This document shows, one piece after another, positions 1 to 10,743 of a stretch of DNA of 64,000 bases. The translations under genes and the position numbers were made by a program. Every line of letters starts with the position of its first letter. Position 1 is the stretch's first letter. The stretch is from Tolypocladium sp. Sup5 PDA-1 (Eukaryota > Ascomycota > Sordariomycetes > Hypocreales > Ophiocordycipitaceae), in the NCBI GenBank assembly GCA_000750105.3, contig JPHH03000049.1:1-64000 (forward strand), given 5' to 3'. The notes under the pieces were generated by a model that was given only the letters and a program-made list of their open reading frames with translations, was not told where the DNA came from and did no database searches.

Positions 1-1340
1 ATTACTATCGTGATAAGACTATTTAACGGCTACGCCCTGACCTACCTGCTAACATAAACCTCCGGTTTATCCCTTGGGAACCCAAACCGTCACAGGTCCT
101 AACTATAGGGCATTAGATCTACCCTATAGCAATAGTATCTCTAATAACTCTTCTAAAGTATTCTAGGTCTATTCCCGCAAAGGGTCCCGTTATATTACTA
201 TTAGTAAGGTTAGTAAAGTTTATTAACTTCGGTCTTACTAGCGCTATTATCTATTCTAGTCTCTTTAAAGGTAGTATATAAAGGGTAACTTAAAAAGATA
301 AGGTTAAGCTAATGTCTTAGTCTTCCTCTTTTTCTATCCCTACTCCTTCTTTATCTTAGTCGCCTTTATATTATCCTTATTTCTTATCCTTTACTCTAAT
401 AGCTCTTAGTTCCTATATTATCCTATAGAACGAGGTATAAGTCGCTACTAGCCCTACCGAGAGAATAATGCTCTATAATATCTACTAAACCAAGGCCTAG
501 CTTATAAGGACTAGGAGAAAATCCTACCTATTATAATCGAGGAACTATCTATTCTTAGTTAAAAGAGGCGATATATCTACTAAGTAAGATAGTCTAGCCC
601 TCTTACGGACTTCGTTATCGAGGTATAAAGGATTTCCTAGTAGGTAACTTTGTAACTTGCTACGAGGCTTCTTTACTAAAATAGCCCGCTTTCTCCCTAT
701 ATTCGCTTCGTACCTAAAGCTCTTCCTCGCGTCTTAGCGGCTAAGCGGGGCGTTATTTCCCGGTATCGTCTTCGTATAAATAGTAGTCGTATTATTCTAT
801 AATGCCCTGATTTTAGGCCTCTACTATAATAGGCTTATCGTAGTATAGAGTTTTCGTTCCCCTCTTTTATCGGTAAAGTTCTCGTAGTAGCTAAAAGGTA
901 CTCTTATCGATTAAGATAAGTTATTCACGCCCTAGAGACTAGTTTTATTAAGGGGGAACGAACATACTAAAGGCCGAGTGCAACGATCGTCGTGTAAGTC
1001 ATAGAGTCGGTCCCTGCCCAAGAAGTTAGCTATTAGTCAGTGACACGAGTCGTCGTGTAAGTTAGTGCGCTACTTAACGCGTAAGATAAGACGGGTATCC
1101 CCGTATAAGTTAGAGCGACCGTTGCCGTATAAGTTAGAGCGACCGTTGCCGTGTAAGTTAGAGCGACTATCTCCGTATAAGTTAGAATATTAGCATAGCG
1201 GCGTGTAGTCTACAAATCAGCGCCTATATAAATAGGTCTTTATATCGTATAAGTTAAAGGTAAAGAGGCAAGGAGATAGTACCACGGCTATCTCAAAAAT
1301 GTAAGAGGAATTAACTAGGATTTTTCATTATCAGAATCTC
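1..1340. repeat. AT-rich, RIP-like repeat island
   Basis: The stretch is dominated by TA-rich words (ctatta, tatagt, ttatcg) and has no long open frame or coding-like pattern on either strand. In filamentous ascomycetes this composition is the usual result of repeat-induced point mutation acting on old transposons, which turns CpA into TpA. I recognise no transposase or reverse-transcriptase remnant by eye. GC content rises near 1340, just before the RraA-like relic. Confidence 0.7.
1101..1191. repeat. 24-bp tandem repeat, about four units
   Basis: Units begin at 1101, 1125, 1149 and 1173. The first two are identical and the third and fourth diverge at their 3' ends. Each contains the core gtataagttagagcg, or gtgtaagttagagcg in the third. 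Looser copies of gtgtaagt(t/c)a lie upstream near 990 and 1050 and downstream near 1240. The array sits inside the AT-rich island but is less AT-biased than its surroundings. Confidence 0.85.
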
Positions 1341-1477
1341 AAAAGCTCATGAACGTTACGACTTGCGTCGATGCGTGCATGGGGGACCATCTGTTCATAG
1401 GGACACAGACGTCTCTCTTATACCTATAGACTCGCTGGGCGTCCCAATGTTCCTCCACTTTTTTGTGTTTTCCGTTT

Positions 1478-2093
1478 TTCTGGTCAGGGGTCTGCACCAA
1501 CACCCCAACAAAGCATCCAACGCACTATGTAAGTGAGGAGCACAGTCGCAGTCGGCTAGCCTGCCACTGACGGGGTTTGCTGTTTGCCAGATTGATACGG
1601 TCCCCGAGGGGTCCGTGGTGTTTGTTTCGTGTCCGCCCAAGACACCAAACGCCGTCTACGGAGGCTTGATGTCGATGCGGGCCAAGGCAAGCAAGGCAGT
1701 GGGCTCCGTCATCGACGGCGATTCAGGGATTTGCAAGAGCAGCGCAGCTTGGGCTTTCCGGTACGTACTGCTCGTTAACACGCACCCTTCATCACAGTGG
1801 CCTAACACGGCTAGATCTTTGCACGCGACATCGGCACCGCACCGCCATACGCGCTCGTCAAGGTTAGCGCTGTCAACGTGCCGGTAAAGCTGCAAACAGA
1901 TGAGCAAGACATCACCATCAACCCAGGCGACTACCTAATCGCGGACCTGAATGGGGTTGTAGTCCTGCCCAGGGAGGCAGCCGAGAAAGCTTTGCCGCTC
2001 ATGGCGAAGCAGGTCGAAGCGGACAGCCAGGTGGCGACGGCTATTCAGGAGGGGATGAGCTTTACGGAGGCGAGCCAAAAGTTCAGGACATGA
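1478..2093 (+). pseudogene. RraA-family (HMG/CHA-aldolase-like) relic
   Basis: Pieces match the C-terminal two thirds of RraA-like proteins (4-hydroxy-4-methyl-2-oxoglutarate aldolase / dimethylmenaquinone methyltransferase-like fold): GSVVFVSCPP, NAVYGGLMSMRAK, an R-x-RDL segment near 1725, and PVKLQTDEQDITINPGDYL to a stop at 2091-2093. Two plausible introns can be read, 1529-1590 (gtaagt...ccag) and 1761-1814 (gtacgt...ctag), and the frames join across them. Between them, near 1718, one base is missing: the frame before encodes VIDG and the frame after encodes RFRDL. No N-terminal exon or start codon was found upstream, where the AT-rich island begins. I read it as a decayed gene; a sequencing error at 1718 would rescue only part of it. 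Confidence 0.65.
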
Positions 2094-2554
2094 GGGCTAA
2101 GCAGCCGTTGACACCATGTGTTAAACATTGTTTTGCAATCGCGTATCCTATTCACCTCCCCTCATGACGACCAGGGCTCCTGGTCTCCATGTGGAACTGG
2201 AGAATCTGGGGAAGCGCTGTGGAGTTTCAGCGGGCTTAAACCCTGCAACCTGCATTGCTGACTGCTGCAAAGGTCGCATAACCATTCGGCTTGGTAAACA
2301 GTTGGGGTCGGGCGGGATTATTATACCGTCTTACTATTATTCGCTCCCCATTCTTCCAAAGCCGGGGTCTGCTGCTCTCAATCTCATAGGCTGTTCGCTA
2401 CGTACTGTCTGCCATGAGATGTTTGGTGAGGTGTTCGCTCATGTTGTTTTCGGAATACGATGTTCTCGCACACAACCCTACCACGACGACTCGCAAACCG
2501 AACCAGGTTTCGCATTTTAGGCACCTCGAGAAGAGGCCCGCAACACTCCCGAAT

Positions 2555-4153
2555 ATGTTCTCATACGACCCGCTCAATCCGGACGTCGACTCACTGCGAG
2601 TGCTGGTCCTCCTGCCTCGCGCCTCAACCAGCGATGAAATCAGCTGTGAGCTGCACAACCGAACCTTTGGCAGCAAGCCAAGATACGAAGCTCTCTCCTA
2701 CACCTGGGGCAACGTGCCGGCGTCAAGGACCATCAAGATCAACGGGCAGCCCTTTTCAGTTCGCAAGAACCTATACAATGCGCTCAAGCACCTTCGTCGC
2801 ACTACGCCTCGTGCGCTTTGGGTCGACGCTATTTGCATTAACCAGAGCGACATCGCGGAGCGCAATTCACAGGTTAGCTTAATGGCATTCATATACACTC
2901 GCGCCGAGCGAGTCTTGGTCTGGCTCGGCCCGTCCCCGTCGCCGGTAGAGAATGACTACTTTTCAGATTCGCACTGGCACGCCATGTCGCACAACCCCTA
3001 CTGGACGCGGCTCTGGATCATCCAGGAGCTCATCCTTGCCCACGAGGTTTCATTTTATCTAGGAGACTACTCGTTTGGGTGGGACAGGGTTTCGAGCACC
3101 ATGAATCCCGAGTGGAGGGCCTTGGACGGACGGAGCGACGTCATCAAGAAGCTGCGGGATGAGCGGTACACGAACACGCAGCGGCTGGAGAACCTCATAG
3201 ATGTCTTTCAAGAGGCGGAGTGTTCGGAGAAGCGCGACAAGATCTATGGATTCTTGGGCTTGGTGTATGACGGCGCTGATGAAGCGATCAAGGTCGACTA
3301 CAAGACGAGCTACGACCAACTATATGCGCAAATGATTGAGTTTCACCAAACCGCCTCGGCACCCTCCGACAGCCCGTTTGGCGAGGTAATCGACCGTGCG
3401 GCAAAGTTGATCAAGTTCAGTCAGCTGGTTCAAAGGGTCCTCGGTGGCGCTGTTGCGAAAGACGTGCAAGCAAAGAAGGGGTTCGGTGCACCAACGAAGT
3501 TCTACACGGCAAGAGGATCGGTTGCTGGCGAGATCCTGCACCTGGGCCCAACGCATGCGCAGGCTACATCATCAGTGAAGGCCGATAGATCGTGGAAACA
3601 GACGATAGCGCAGACGTGCAAGAACGCACAGGATTTACAGCGGGCGAGGAAGGCCAACGAGTCGTTTTCTCAGGCCATCTTAGGCTGGGACCAGACACAG
3701 CTGGAGAGGATCAAGGGTCTCGACACGCGAGCCTCATATGGCTACCGACGGAGTGCCAGCGACGGGCCTCTGACCCTTGATGAAAGCGCCTCCCGCACTC
3801 CAATTGTCTCGGAACCTAGACTGCTCCTTGGTACACGTGGCCTACTCGGCATGGTTCCCGCCGAGTCAGCAGTTGGGGATATCGTGTGTACCTTTTTCGG
3901 GTGCCATATTGCAGTGGTTCTGCGCAAGATTGGCCAAGAAGCAGACGATCGGTTTATGATTGTCGGACGGGCGGACATGTACAGAGAAGAGTACACGGAC
4001 TCTGCCACCGAGAGAGAGTTCCACGATACAATTGGATATGACCTTGGCAAGTTGAGCCTAGACAAAGGCGAAGGAGTTGTGGATGATTCATCATTCCAGA
4101 ATATGATGAACCTGAGGCTAGATCTTGAGACATTACAGAAGCTTACCTTCTGA
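2555..4153 (+). CDS. HET-domain protein (heterokaryon incompatibility family)
   Basis: A 532-residue single-exon protein. The HET hallmarks are in order near the N-terminus: YEALSYTWG (about residues 44-52), LWVDAICINQ (about 88-97), then the RAERVLVWLG block, YWTRLWIIQEL, and later EKRDKIYGFLGL. HET domains act in fungal non-self recognition and can trigger cell death when paired with an incompatible partner; that role is known for the family and inferred here. I chose the ATG at 2555 because HET proteins usually start shortly before the DPxxDSLRVL-type segment; an in-frame ATG at 2414 would add 47 residues without family resemblance. The protein is similar along its length to the convergent gene at 4241-5959, including the shared ending MMNLRLDLETLQKLT. 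No second domain (NACHT, ankyrin, prion-like tail) is recognisable. Confidence 0.9.
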   Translation: MFSYDPLNPDVDSLRVLVLLPRASTSDEISCELHNRTFGSKPRYEALSYTWGNVPASRTIKINGQPFSVRKNLYNALKHLRRTTPRALWVDAICINQSDIAERNSQVSLMAFIYTRAERVLVWLGPSPSPVENDYFSDSHWHAMSHNPYWTRLWIIQELILAHEVSFYLGDYSFGWDRVSSTMNPEWRALDGRSDVIKKLRDERYTNTQRLENLIDVFQEAECSEKRDKIYGFLGLVYDGADEAIKVDYKTSYDQLYAQMIEFHQTASAPSDSPFGEVIDRAAKLIKFSQLVQRVLGGAVAKDVQAKKGFGAPTKFYTARGSVAGEILHLGPTHAQATSSVKADRSWKQTIAQTCKNAQDLQRARKANESFSQAILGWDQTQLERIKGLDTRASYGYRRSASDGPLTLDESASRTPIVSEPRLLLGTRGLLGMVPAESAVGDIVCTFFGCHIAVVLRKIGQEADDRFMIVGRADMYREEYTDSATEREFHDTIGYDLGKLSLDKGEGVVDDSSFQNMMNLRLDLETLQKLTF

Positions 4154-4240
4154 TGGCGCTATGTCAGTCTCATCTACAATACATGTACCATGCGGCATGC
4201 CAGCAGTTTTAATCCACATGCCTGCGCATCTATTTATGGC

Positions 4241-5959
4241 TCAAGAAGTCAGCTGCTGCAGAGTATCGACATCAAGCCGAAAGTTCATCATATTCTCAAA
4301 CGCTTCCCGTCGGAGCTGCCGCGAAAAGTCCGTCTCCCGGCCGGCAGGCGGCGCATCCGGGTTATAGTTGAGCGCATCCGCAAAGTATCTTTTGTTGATG
4401 ACGTCGCGCAATGTCTGAGTGGACAAGTCCGCGCGCCCGACAATCATCCATCGGTCTTCTGAAACATTGCGGACCACAATGCCCACATTGCATTCCCAAA
4501 CGGAGTATACTAAATCTCCGGCCCTGGCCCCTGGTGGGATGATCCCCATAAGGCCATGGGTCCCAAGAAACCGCCTCGGCTCCGATGCGTCGTTGATTTG
4601 AGCATCGTGGGCCGCGGCTATGGACTCGGAGTCGGAGTCGTCCCGGTAGCCGTACGAAATCGCCGTGTCAACATTTCGAACAGCCCGCAGGTGGGTTTCA
4701 TCCCATGACAGAATATCGCGAGAGTACTCTGCGTCCGCTTTTCTCAGCTCGGCCAAGTTTGGTTCGCCCTTGTACTGTGTCGTCAGAGCGTCCCTCCAGA
4801 GCTTGCCCGCCTTGGACGATGCACAGAATTGGCTGTACGTGGGACCGAGAAACGAAACCTCGCCGGCAAAGACACCTCTAGCCACGTAGAAGTCTTTCCG
4901 CGCCTGGGCACTAGTTGCTCGTCGATCGTCGTCTACGGCACCACGCAGCGTTTTCTGCACGAGATGGCTGAACGAGACCAGCATTATGGAGCGATCGAAT
5001 GCTTCAGCCAACTCAACTCTGTAATTTGTCTCCGTCCAGGGTGTGGATATCGAAACATCGGAGAATACGTCGCGACGACATGGGATAGGGCTGGACGCCT
5101 GGTGGTACGCCATCAACTTGATGTACAGTTCAGAGTCCCGCATCGTGTAGTTAACAGGGACCATCTCCTGGGCAGTGTCGTCTGCCATCCCCAAGAGGGC
5201 ATAGATCCTGTCGCGAGTCTCGAGGCATTCCGACCCCTTGAAAGTCTCCAGCAAGATCTCCAGACGATCCATACCCGTATGTCGCTGCTCCCGGTGCTCA
5301 CGGATTAAGTCGAGCCGCTGGCGGAACGCTTCAAACTCGACGCCGCCCATCAGGTTCGTGTAATCATCCAAGGTGAAGTAGCCCACACCGAGGTGGAACT
5401 TGACTTCCTTGGCAAGAACAAGCTCTTGGATGATCCAACGGCGCGACCAATAAGAACTCTCGGCGACTGCCGTACAGTTTGCGTCGCCCCAATACTGGAA
5501 ATACCGAGATTCCGGAGTTTTCATGTCCCGGAGTTGCTCTTTGGTGAAGCGCTCCGGCGCATGGCCGAGCCACGCCAGCACCTGCTGAGCGCGCGAATAG
5601 ACGTAGGGCATCATGTTGACCTGGTCATTGCGCTCTTGCGTGTCGGTGAGGTTGATGCACAGTGCATCGACCCAGAGAGCACGCCGTGTGGGGAGGCGGA
5701 AGTTGCGAAGTGCACTGTACAGGGTCCCCCGAACGAGGACTGGCTGACCGTTGACGTAGATCACCTTGGTCGGCGGCTTGTCACCCCAGGTGTAGGAGAG
5801 TGCCTCGTAGGCTGGTTTGCTGGCCAGAGTCTTATGTTCCAGCTCACAGCATATCTCGTCGGCGTTGGAAGCCGTCGCTCCTTTCGCCGGGAGGGGTAGC
5901 AAGGTAAGCACTCGGATAGAGTCGACGTTGGGGTCGAGCGACTGAAAGGTGATGGCCAT
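4241..5959 (-). CDS. HET-domain protein, paralogue of the neighbour
   Basis: A 572-residue single-exon protein. It carries YEALSYTWG, RRALWVDALCINL, RAQQVLAWLG, YWSRRWIIQEL and ETRDRIYALLGM, the ordered blocks of the HET domain, in the first half. The C-terminal half has RFLGTHGLMGIIPP and WMIVGRADL, matching RLLLGTRGLLGMVP and FMIVGRADM of the gene at 2555-4153, so the two are full-length paralogues and not just domain sharers. They are tail to tail with only 87 bp between the stop codons. The protein starts MAITFQSLDPNVDSIRVL, very close to the partner's MFSYDPLNPDVDSLRVL, which supports both start choices. Role inferred from family: allorecognition or cell-death signalling in the cytoplasm. 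Confidence 0.9.
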   Translation of the reverse strand: MAITFQSLDPNVDSIRVLTLLPLPAKGATASNADEICCELEHKTLASKPAYEALSYTWGDKPPTKVIYVNGQPVLVRGTLYSALRNFRLPTRRALWVDALCINLTDTQERNDQVNMMPYVYSRAQQVLAWLGHAPERFTKEQLRDMKTPESRYFQYWGDANCTAVAESSYWSRRWIIQELVLAKEVKFHLGVGYFTLDDYTNLMGGVEFEAFRQRLDLIREHREQRHTGMDRLEILLETFKGSECLETRDRIYALLGMADDTAQEMVPVNYTMRDSELYIKLMAYHQASSPIPCRRDVFSDVSISTPWTETNYRVELAEAFDRSIMLVSFSHLVQKTLRGAVDDDRRATSAQARKDFYVARGVFAGEVSFLGPTYSQFCASSKAGKLWRDALTTQYKGEPNLAELRKADAEYSRDILSWDETHLRAVRNVDTAISYGYRDDSDSESIAAAHDAQINDASEPRRFLGTHGLMGIIPPGARAGDLVYSVWECNVGIVVRNVSEDRWMIVGRADLSTQTLRDVINKRYFADALNYNPDAPPAGRETDFSRQLRREAFENMMNFRLDVDTLQQLTS

Positions 5960-7858
5960 GTTTCCCGTTCTGCCTGTAGGGTAGCTTCAGTACCAATGCT
6001 GCGCTGGGACGGATGAGTGTGGCCGTAGTCAGTACTTCGTACGGAGTAGATGGTCGTTTAAATCGCGAGCTTCTTGAATCTCTCGTTCTAAATTGGGATT
6101 ATGAAAGGAACCCATCTCCACGAGCTATTGAACGCAAACAACGCCCCCTGCTTTTCCGCGGCCATCGAGCCACTGTAGAGTAAGATCGGCGTAATACAAC
6201 GTGTCGACGCCGAATCAATTGCATCTTGCGCAGGCAGCTCCGTTGAAGACATTGAATACGAAACCAGAAATGCAAACTTGGCATCTTCGTATCTGGGTCG
6301 TCAGCGGAAGCGCCCGAGTCCGCCTCGACAGAAGTGCTGGCAATACGGAGTAGGCCTACTCAGTACGTCGTGCAACGTGCAACGTGCTGGGGCGAGGCTG
6401 GAGGTGGTGAATTTGCAAGCCACGCTTAATCTCCCTGGCGGATTTGGTAGCGCCGGTGTGGCTGCACCTGGGCTTGATGGCTGCAGCCCGCACCTCCATT
6501 ATTGGCCTCCATTATTGCATTATTGCCAAGTTTGGCAAGAGACGTTGCTTGCCAACGCTGGCCGCCCTGATTGCATCAGTCTGGGCCCGTACCGTCTTTC
6601 GATTCTGCTTCGATGCTTGTTGGGGATGGCGTGAGCGCGAGGGCAGGACAGTGTGGATGCGATGCTTTCCAGGTGCGTGGACCCGGATCGCCATTCGCCC
6701 CGTGGACCCGGGGTCCTTCGCATTCACTCCACACGGTCAGAGTTGCCAGACTGAAAAGGCCTCCCATCGCATCGCGGAGGTTGCTGCAGCCGAGGCCCGC
6801 GTGGCGATTTCTAGACACACAGCGACCAGCAAATACGCGTATTGTTGGTATCCGTAGGTACTCGACATGGCAGGACGACGCGGAACTATTGGTCCAGTCG
6901 TACCAAGCAGGCAGCCTATCCTGTTCCTGCAGCTGCCAATACGGGCAAACGGGCCCTTGGTTCGTCCGTCCAGGGCTCCTTGACAGTATCCACGCACGGA
7001 TGGAGTCGACCCGGGGGCAGCTCCATAGAACTTCTAGAAAGGACCCCTACTATAGGTGCGCCATTTATAACTGCGTGGAGGCCGGTCGTATGAGGAATGG
7101 CTCCATCCCGCAGCCTTGGAAGCGGCAGGTCAGCAGGTGACGATGCGGGCGAGTAATTGCGATGTGTCTTGACTCTGCACAGCCCGCTGCTGAAGATGGT
7201 GGATGGGTGAATGCATGTATCCTGCGCTGCAGGCGCCGCGTCGCGCACTGTACTCCATGCCTGGGTGCCTTGATGACGCTGGGGTGGCGTTGGTGGCTGC
7301 TGTGTGGTGGGTCAGGGTCTGGGGCGCACGCGATACTGATGCTTCAGGGACGACTGACTTCGGGTCCGAGTAGAGGGGCGACCCGTCGTCTCCTGTCCAT
7401 CGGCTGCTTCCACCCCACAATTGCTGCGATTGTCCCTGGAACTCTCAATGCAGCTAGCCGTCTAGAAGAGATTTCGTTTGTTGGCCGCTGCAGCCCCTGA
7501 GTGCGCGCACGGTGTACACGCGTACGCACCCCGTACCCAGGTACCCGACCCTTCGCTGCTCCCGTCCAGACGGGCTCCTTCCTCTACGATGGATTAAAAT
7601 GTGCGGGACTTCCTGGGAACAACATCAGCATCAGCACTTTTTCGTCAGCGAGCAGCGGGCTGCCTGAATATTCGACACAAACGCACGACTCCCGACGACG
7701 CCGTGTTCTGGGATGGACCAAGGCGAACGATCTGCAACACCCGCTCGTTCCCCGAACCGACCAGCTTAGCCGCCTCGACGCTCCTCCACACACAGGCCGC
7801 AGCCGCCCAGCCCAGCCCGACAGCCCGACAGCCCGTATACCGCAGGCCAAGCATCGCG
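5960..7858. other. Intergenic region, no supported gene
   Basis: About 1.9 kb between the divergent HET gene and the desaturase. Several open frames up to 189 codons exist on both strands but overlap each other, show no family resemblance and look like GC-driven chance. The last 250 bp (from about 7600), rich in short C/A runs, probably holds the promoter and 5' leader of the desaturase. Confidence 0.6.
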
Positions 7859-10117
7859 ATGGCTTCGTCTGAAAAGATGGGCCGCGACCAGGTCCTGTCG
7901 CAGGAGGCCGTCGACGCCATGATCGCCAATGGCGACATCATCGTCGTCTTCGAGGACTTTGTCCTGAAGCTCAACTCCTGGCTCAGCAACCACCCAGGCG
8001 GTCGCCTGGCAATCCTCCACATGGTCGGAAGAGATGCCACCGACGAGATCACCTCGTAAATGCCCCCTCCTCTTCCCTCGTGCTGCCATGGGTGCCATGC
8101 AGTGACATGCAATGACATGCCAGGCATGCATGTCATACTCCCCTTATCCGATCTCCAGAACCAGGGAAAGACAAGTAAAAGACGATACGTTTTAAGCTTA
8201 AATTTCTAATGGGGGTTGCATCGCGCCTTTACCCTTTTCTGCTGCCCGAGACATACCCTCATCGTCAATTGCTGCATCAGGGTGGCCCCATCCCTCCATT
8301 ACATTCCCTTGCCTTGCGCCCTGTGATCGCACTAAACGATACCTCTGGAATAGGGTGCTGACGCCCGCTCCTGCAGGTACCACTCTCAAAAGACGCTCAA
8401 AACCATGAAGGCATTCCGGATCGGCCGGAAGCCAATGGGTCCCTGGACCAATAGGACGCCGCCAATCAGGGGAGGCACCTATCACCAACGTCTCGATACG
8501 CCGGATACGCCGGAGACTTTTGAACTTCAAGTCGATGCGGAGAAGGGCGCCATCGTCAACCGTCCAACCGTCGTCGCTCCCGTTGACGGGAACTCCCTGT
8601 GCCCCCTGGCCGCCGGCCCACCCTCCCTCGATGAGAAGCATGCAACTACCGGCCAGGGGACCGCGCTGTGTTCCAAGCGATGCACGCCACGAGGCAGCCC
8701 GTCGCGCCGGGACGACAAGGGCGATGTCAAATGCGAGACCTTCGTCTCCGCTGCTGAGGTCGGAGGGCTGCCGACCGCGAACCGGGGCAGAGCCGGCTTG
8801 ACCCCCGAGGAATATACCGACTGGGCGGTGCAGCAGGGCAAGTACCTCGATATCCGCGACTACCCATCGCTGGACCCTTGCGTGCAGGCAAACATTACCG
8901 AAAAGTACCGAATCCTGCACCAGCAAGTCCAGGATCAAGGGCTCTACAACTGCCCGTACCTGGAGTACGGCAAGGAGATGGCCCGATACCTCACCCTCTT
9001 CGGGCTCTTTCTCCTCACCCTGAGCTGGGGCTGGTATTTGACCTCGGCCGTCTTTCTCGGCTTGTTCTGGGTTCGTTCACTGCCATTCTCGCTCACTGCC
9101 CGCCCTGCTGACCGTCTCCTCTAGCACCAAATCATGTTCACGGCACATGACGCCGGCCACCGAGCCATCACGGGCATCTTCGTCTACGACACCCTCATCG
9201 GCATGTTCATCGCCGACTTCTGCTGTGGCCTGTCCATCGGATGGTGGAAGAGCAGCCACAACGTCCACCATCTCATTACCAACCAGCCGGTGGGTCCTCC
9301 AACGCGATGTGCCACCCGGCATCCTTCCCTGTGCATGAACGTCGCCTGCTAACGCTAGCCTCAGGAACACGATCCGGACATCCAGAACATCCCCCTGTTC
9401 GCCACCTGCCCCTCCTTCTTCAGGTCGATCCGCTCTAGCTACTACGACTTCACCTTCGCCTGGGACGCCGCCGCCGAGTTCCTGGTCCCATACCAGAAAT
9501 ACACCTACTACCCGGTCATGGGCATTGCTCGCTTCAACCTCTACCTTCTCTCTTGGCTGCACGTTCTGTCCTCCAAGTCGTCGTCTCTCGGCAGCAGCAA
9601 GGCGTGGTGGATCCGGCCCACCGAGATTGCCTTTATGGCCTGCTATTGGGTCATCTTCGGATACTTCCTGCTCCTGCGCACGCTGCCGGACTGGTACACG
9701 CGCGTGGCATTTGTGCTTGTGTCGCACATCATCACGATGCCCCTGCACGTGCAGATTACCCTTTCTCACTGGGGAATGTCGACGTCCGACCTGGGCGAAA
9801 CCGAGTCCTTCCCGCAGCGACAGCTACGAACCACCATGGACGTCGACTGCCCCGCCTGGCTCGACTTCATCCACGGCGGCCTGCAGTTCCAGGCCATTCA
9901 CCATCTGTTCCCCCGACTTCCCCGGCACAACCTCCGGAGGGTACAGGGTATGGTGAGGGAGTTTTGCCGGGAGACGAGTATCCCGTACTCCATCCTGAGC
10001 TTTGTGGACGGAAACAAAAAGGTCCTCAGTCGTTTGGACGAGGTTGGCGATCAGGTTAAGATCCTCGTCAGTTGCCAGAATTACATGGCCGCGACGGGTG
10101 AGAGCGGCTTGCATTGA
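7859..10117 (+). CDS. Cytochrome b5-fused fatty-acid/sphingolipid desaturase (delta-8 type)
   Basis: Four exons: 7859-8055, 8377-9070, 9125-9289, 9365-10117, giving 602 residues; phases agree at every junction. An N-terminal cytochrome b5 domain has the haem motif HPGG at residues 45-48 and a second His at 68. The membrane desaturase domain has the three histidine boxes: HDAGH (305-309), HNVHH (342-346) and QAIHH (528-532). The Q in place of the first His of box three marks front-end/delta-8 sphingolipid desaturases, which insert a trans double bond in the long-chain base of fungal glucosylceramides in the ER, with electrons passed by the fused b5 domain. Intron 1 is long (321 nt); its donor gtaaat and acceptor ctgcag recreate TSYHS. 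Intron 2 uses a weaker donor, gttcgt. A hydrophilic linker of about 110 residues joins the domains. An acyl front-end desaturase is the alternative reading. Confidence 0.87.
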
Positions 10118-10743
10118 GCGTCTGAATTTTTCTTTGCATCTCATGCTCTTCGACTTATTGTATTTGCATTGTACTTTTAGATTTTCCACCGTCTCTCTGA
10201 CGTCTCTTATGTCTCCGGTCGCCGACACAGCGGGGAATACAAATAATGCAGACAGAATTGCCAGTAGCATGGAATACACGGCACATCCTACAAAGCCTCA
10301 TGACAATGATCGGATCGGGGGGTTATAAGAAACCGGGCTTGGCCCCATGGGCAACATGCTGATGGCGTCTAGGTCGTGAGCTATCCTTCAGCGATCAGCT
10401 TGCGTCCAACGCCTTGGCTCGCGATTCAACGTGGGCGAACACGACAGCCCAGTTCGCAAAGTCTCGAAGCAAAAGCATCCTCGAAGAAACCATTTAGCAT
10501 TGAGAAAGTGCTGGATATGGTGCATTCCTGGCGAAGCGAAGGCCGGATCACGTTGCCATCGCGTCACGTACATCAATTTGGTGGCTGACGATTGCGCATG
10601 CCTCATTGGGAGACCAGCAAAGTGGGGCATCGCGGAAATCAGGGGGCCTAAACCTCCCGTCGATCCGATCGATATTGGACTGCCAACAAATTGGCAGCAC
10701 AGAATACAGAGGCGGCAATGCTGTGCACGCATGCGCATCGCCA
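10118..10743. other. Intergenic region, no supported gene
   Basis: This holds the 3' end of the desaturase (T-rich stretch just after its stop) and the upstream region of the arylsulfotransferase-like gene. An open frame in phase with that gene reaches back to 10606 but has no family resemblance before the ATG at 10744. Confidence 0.5.
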
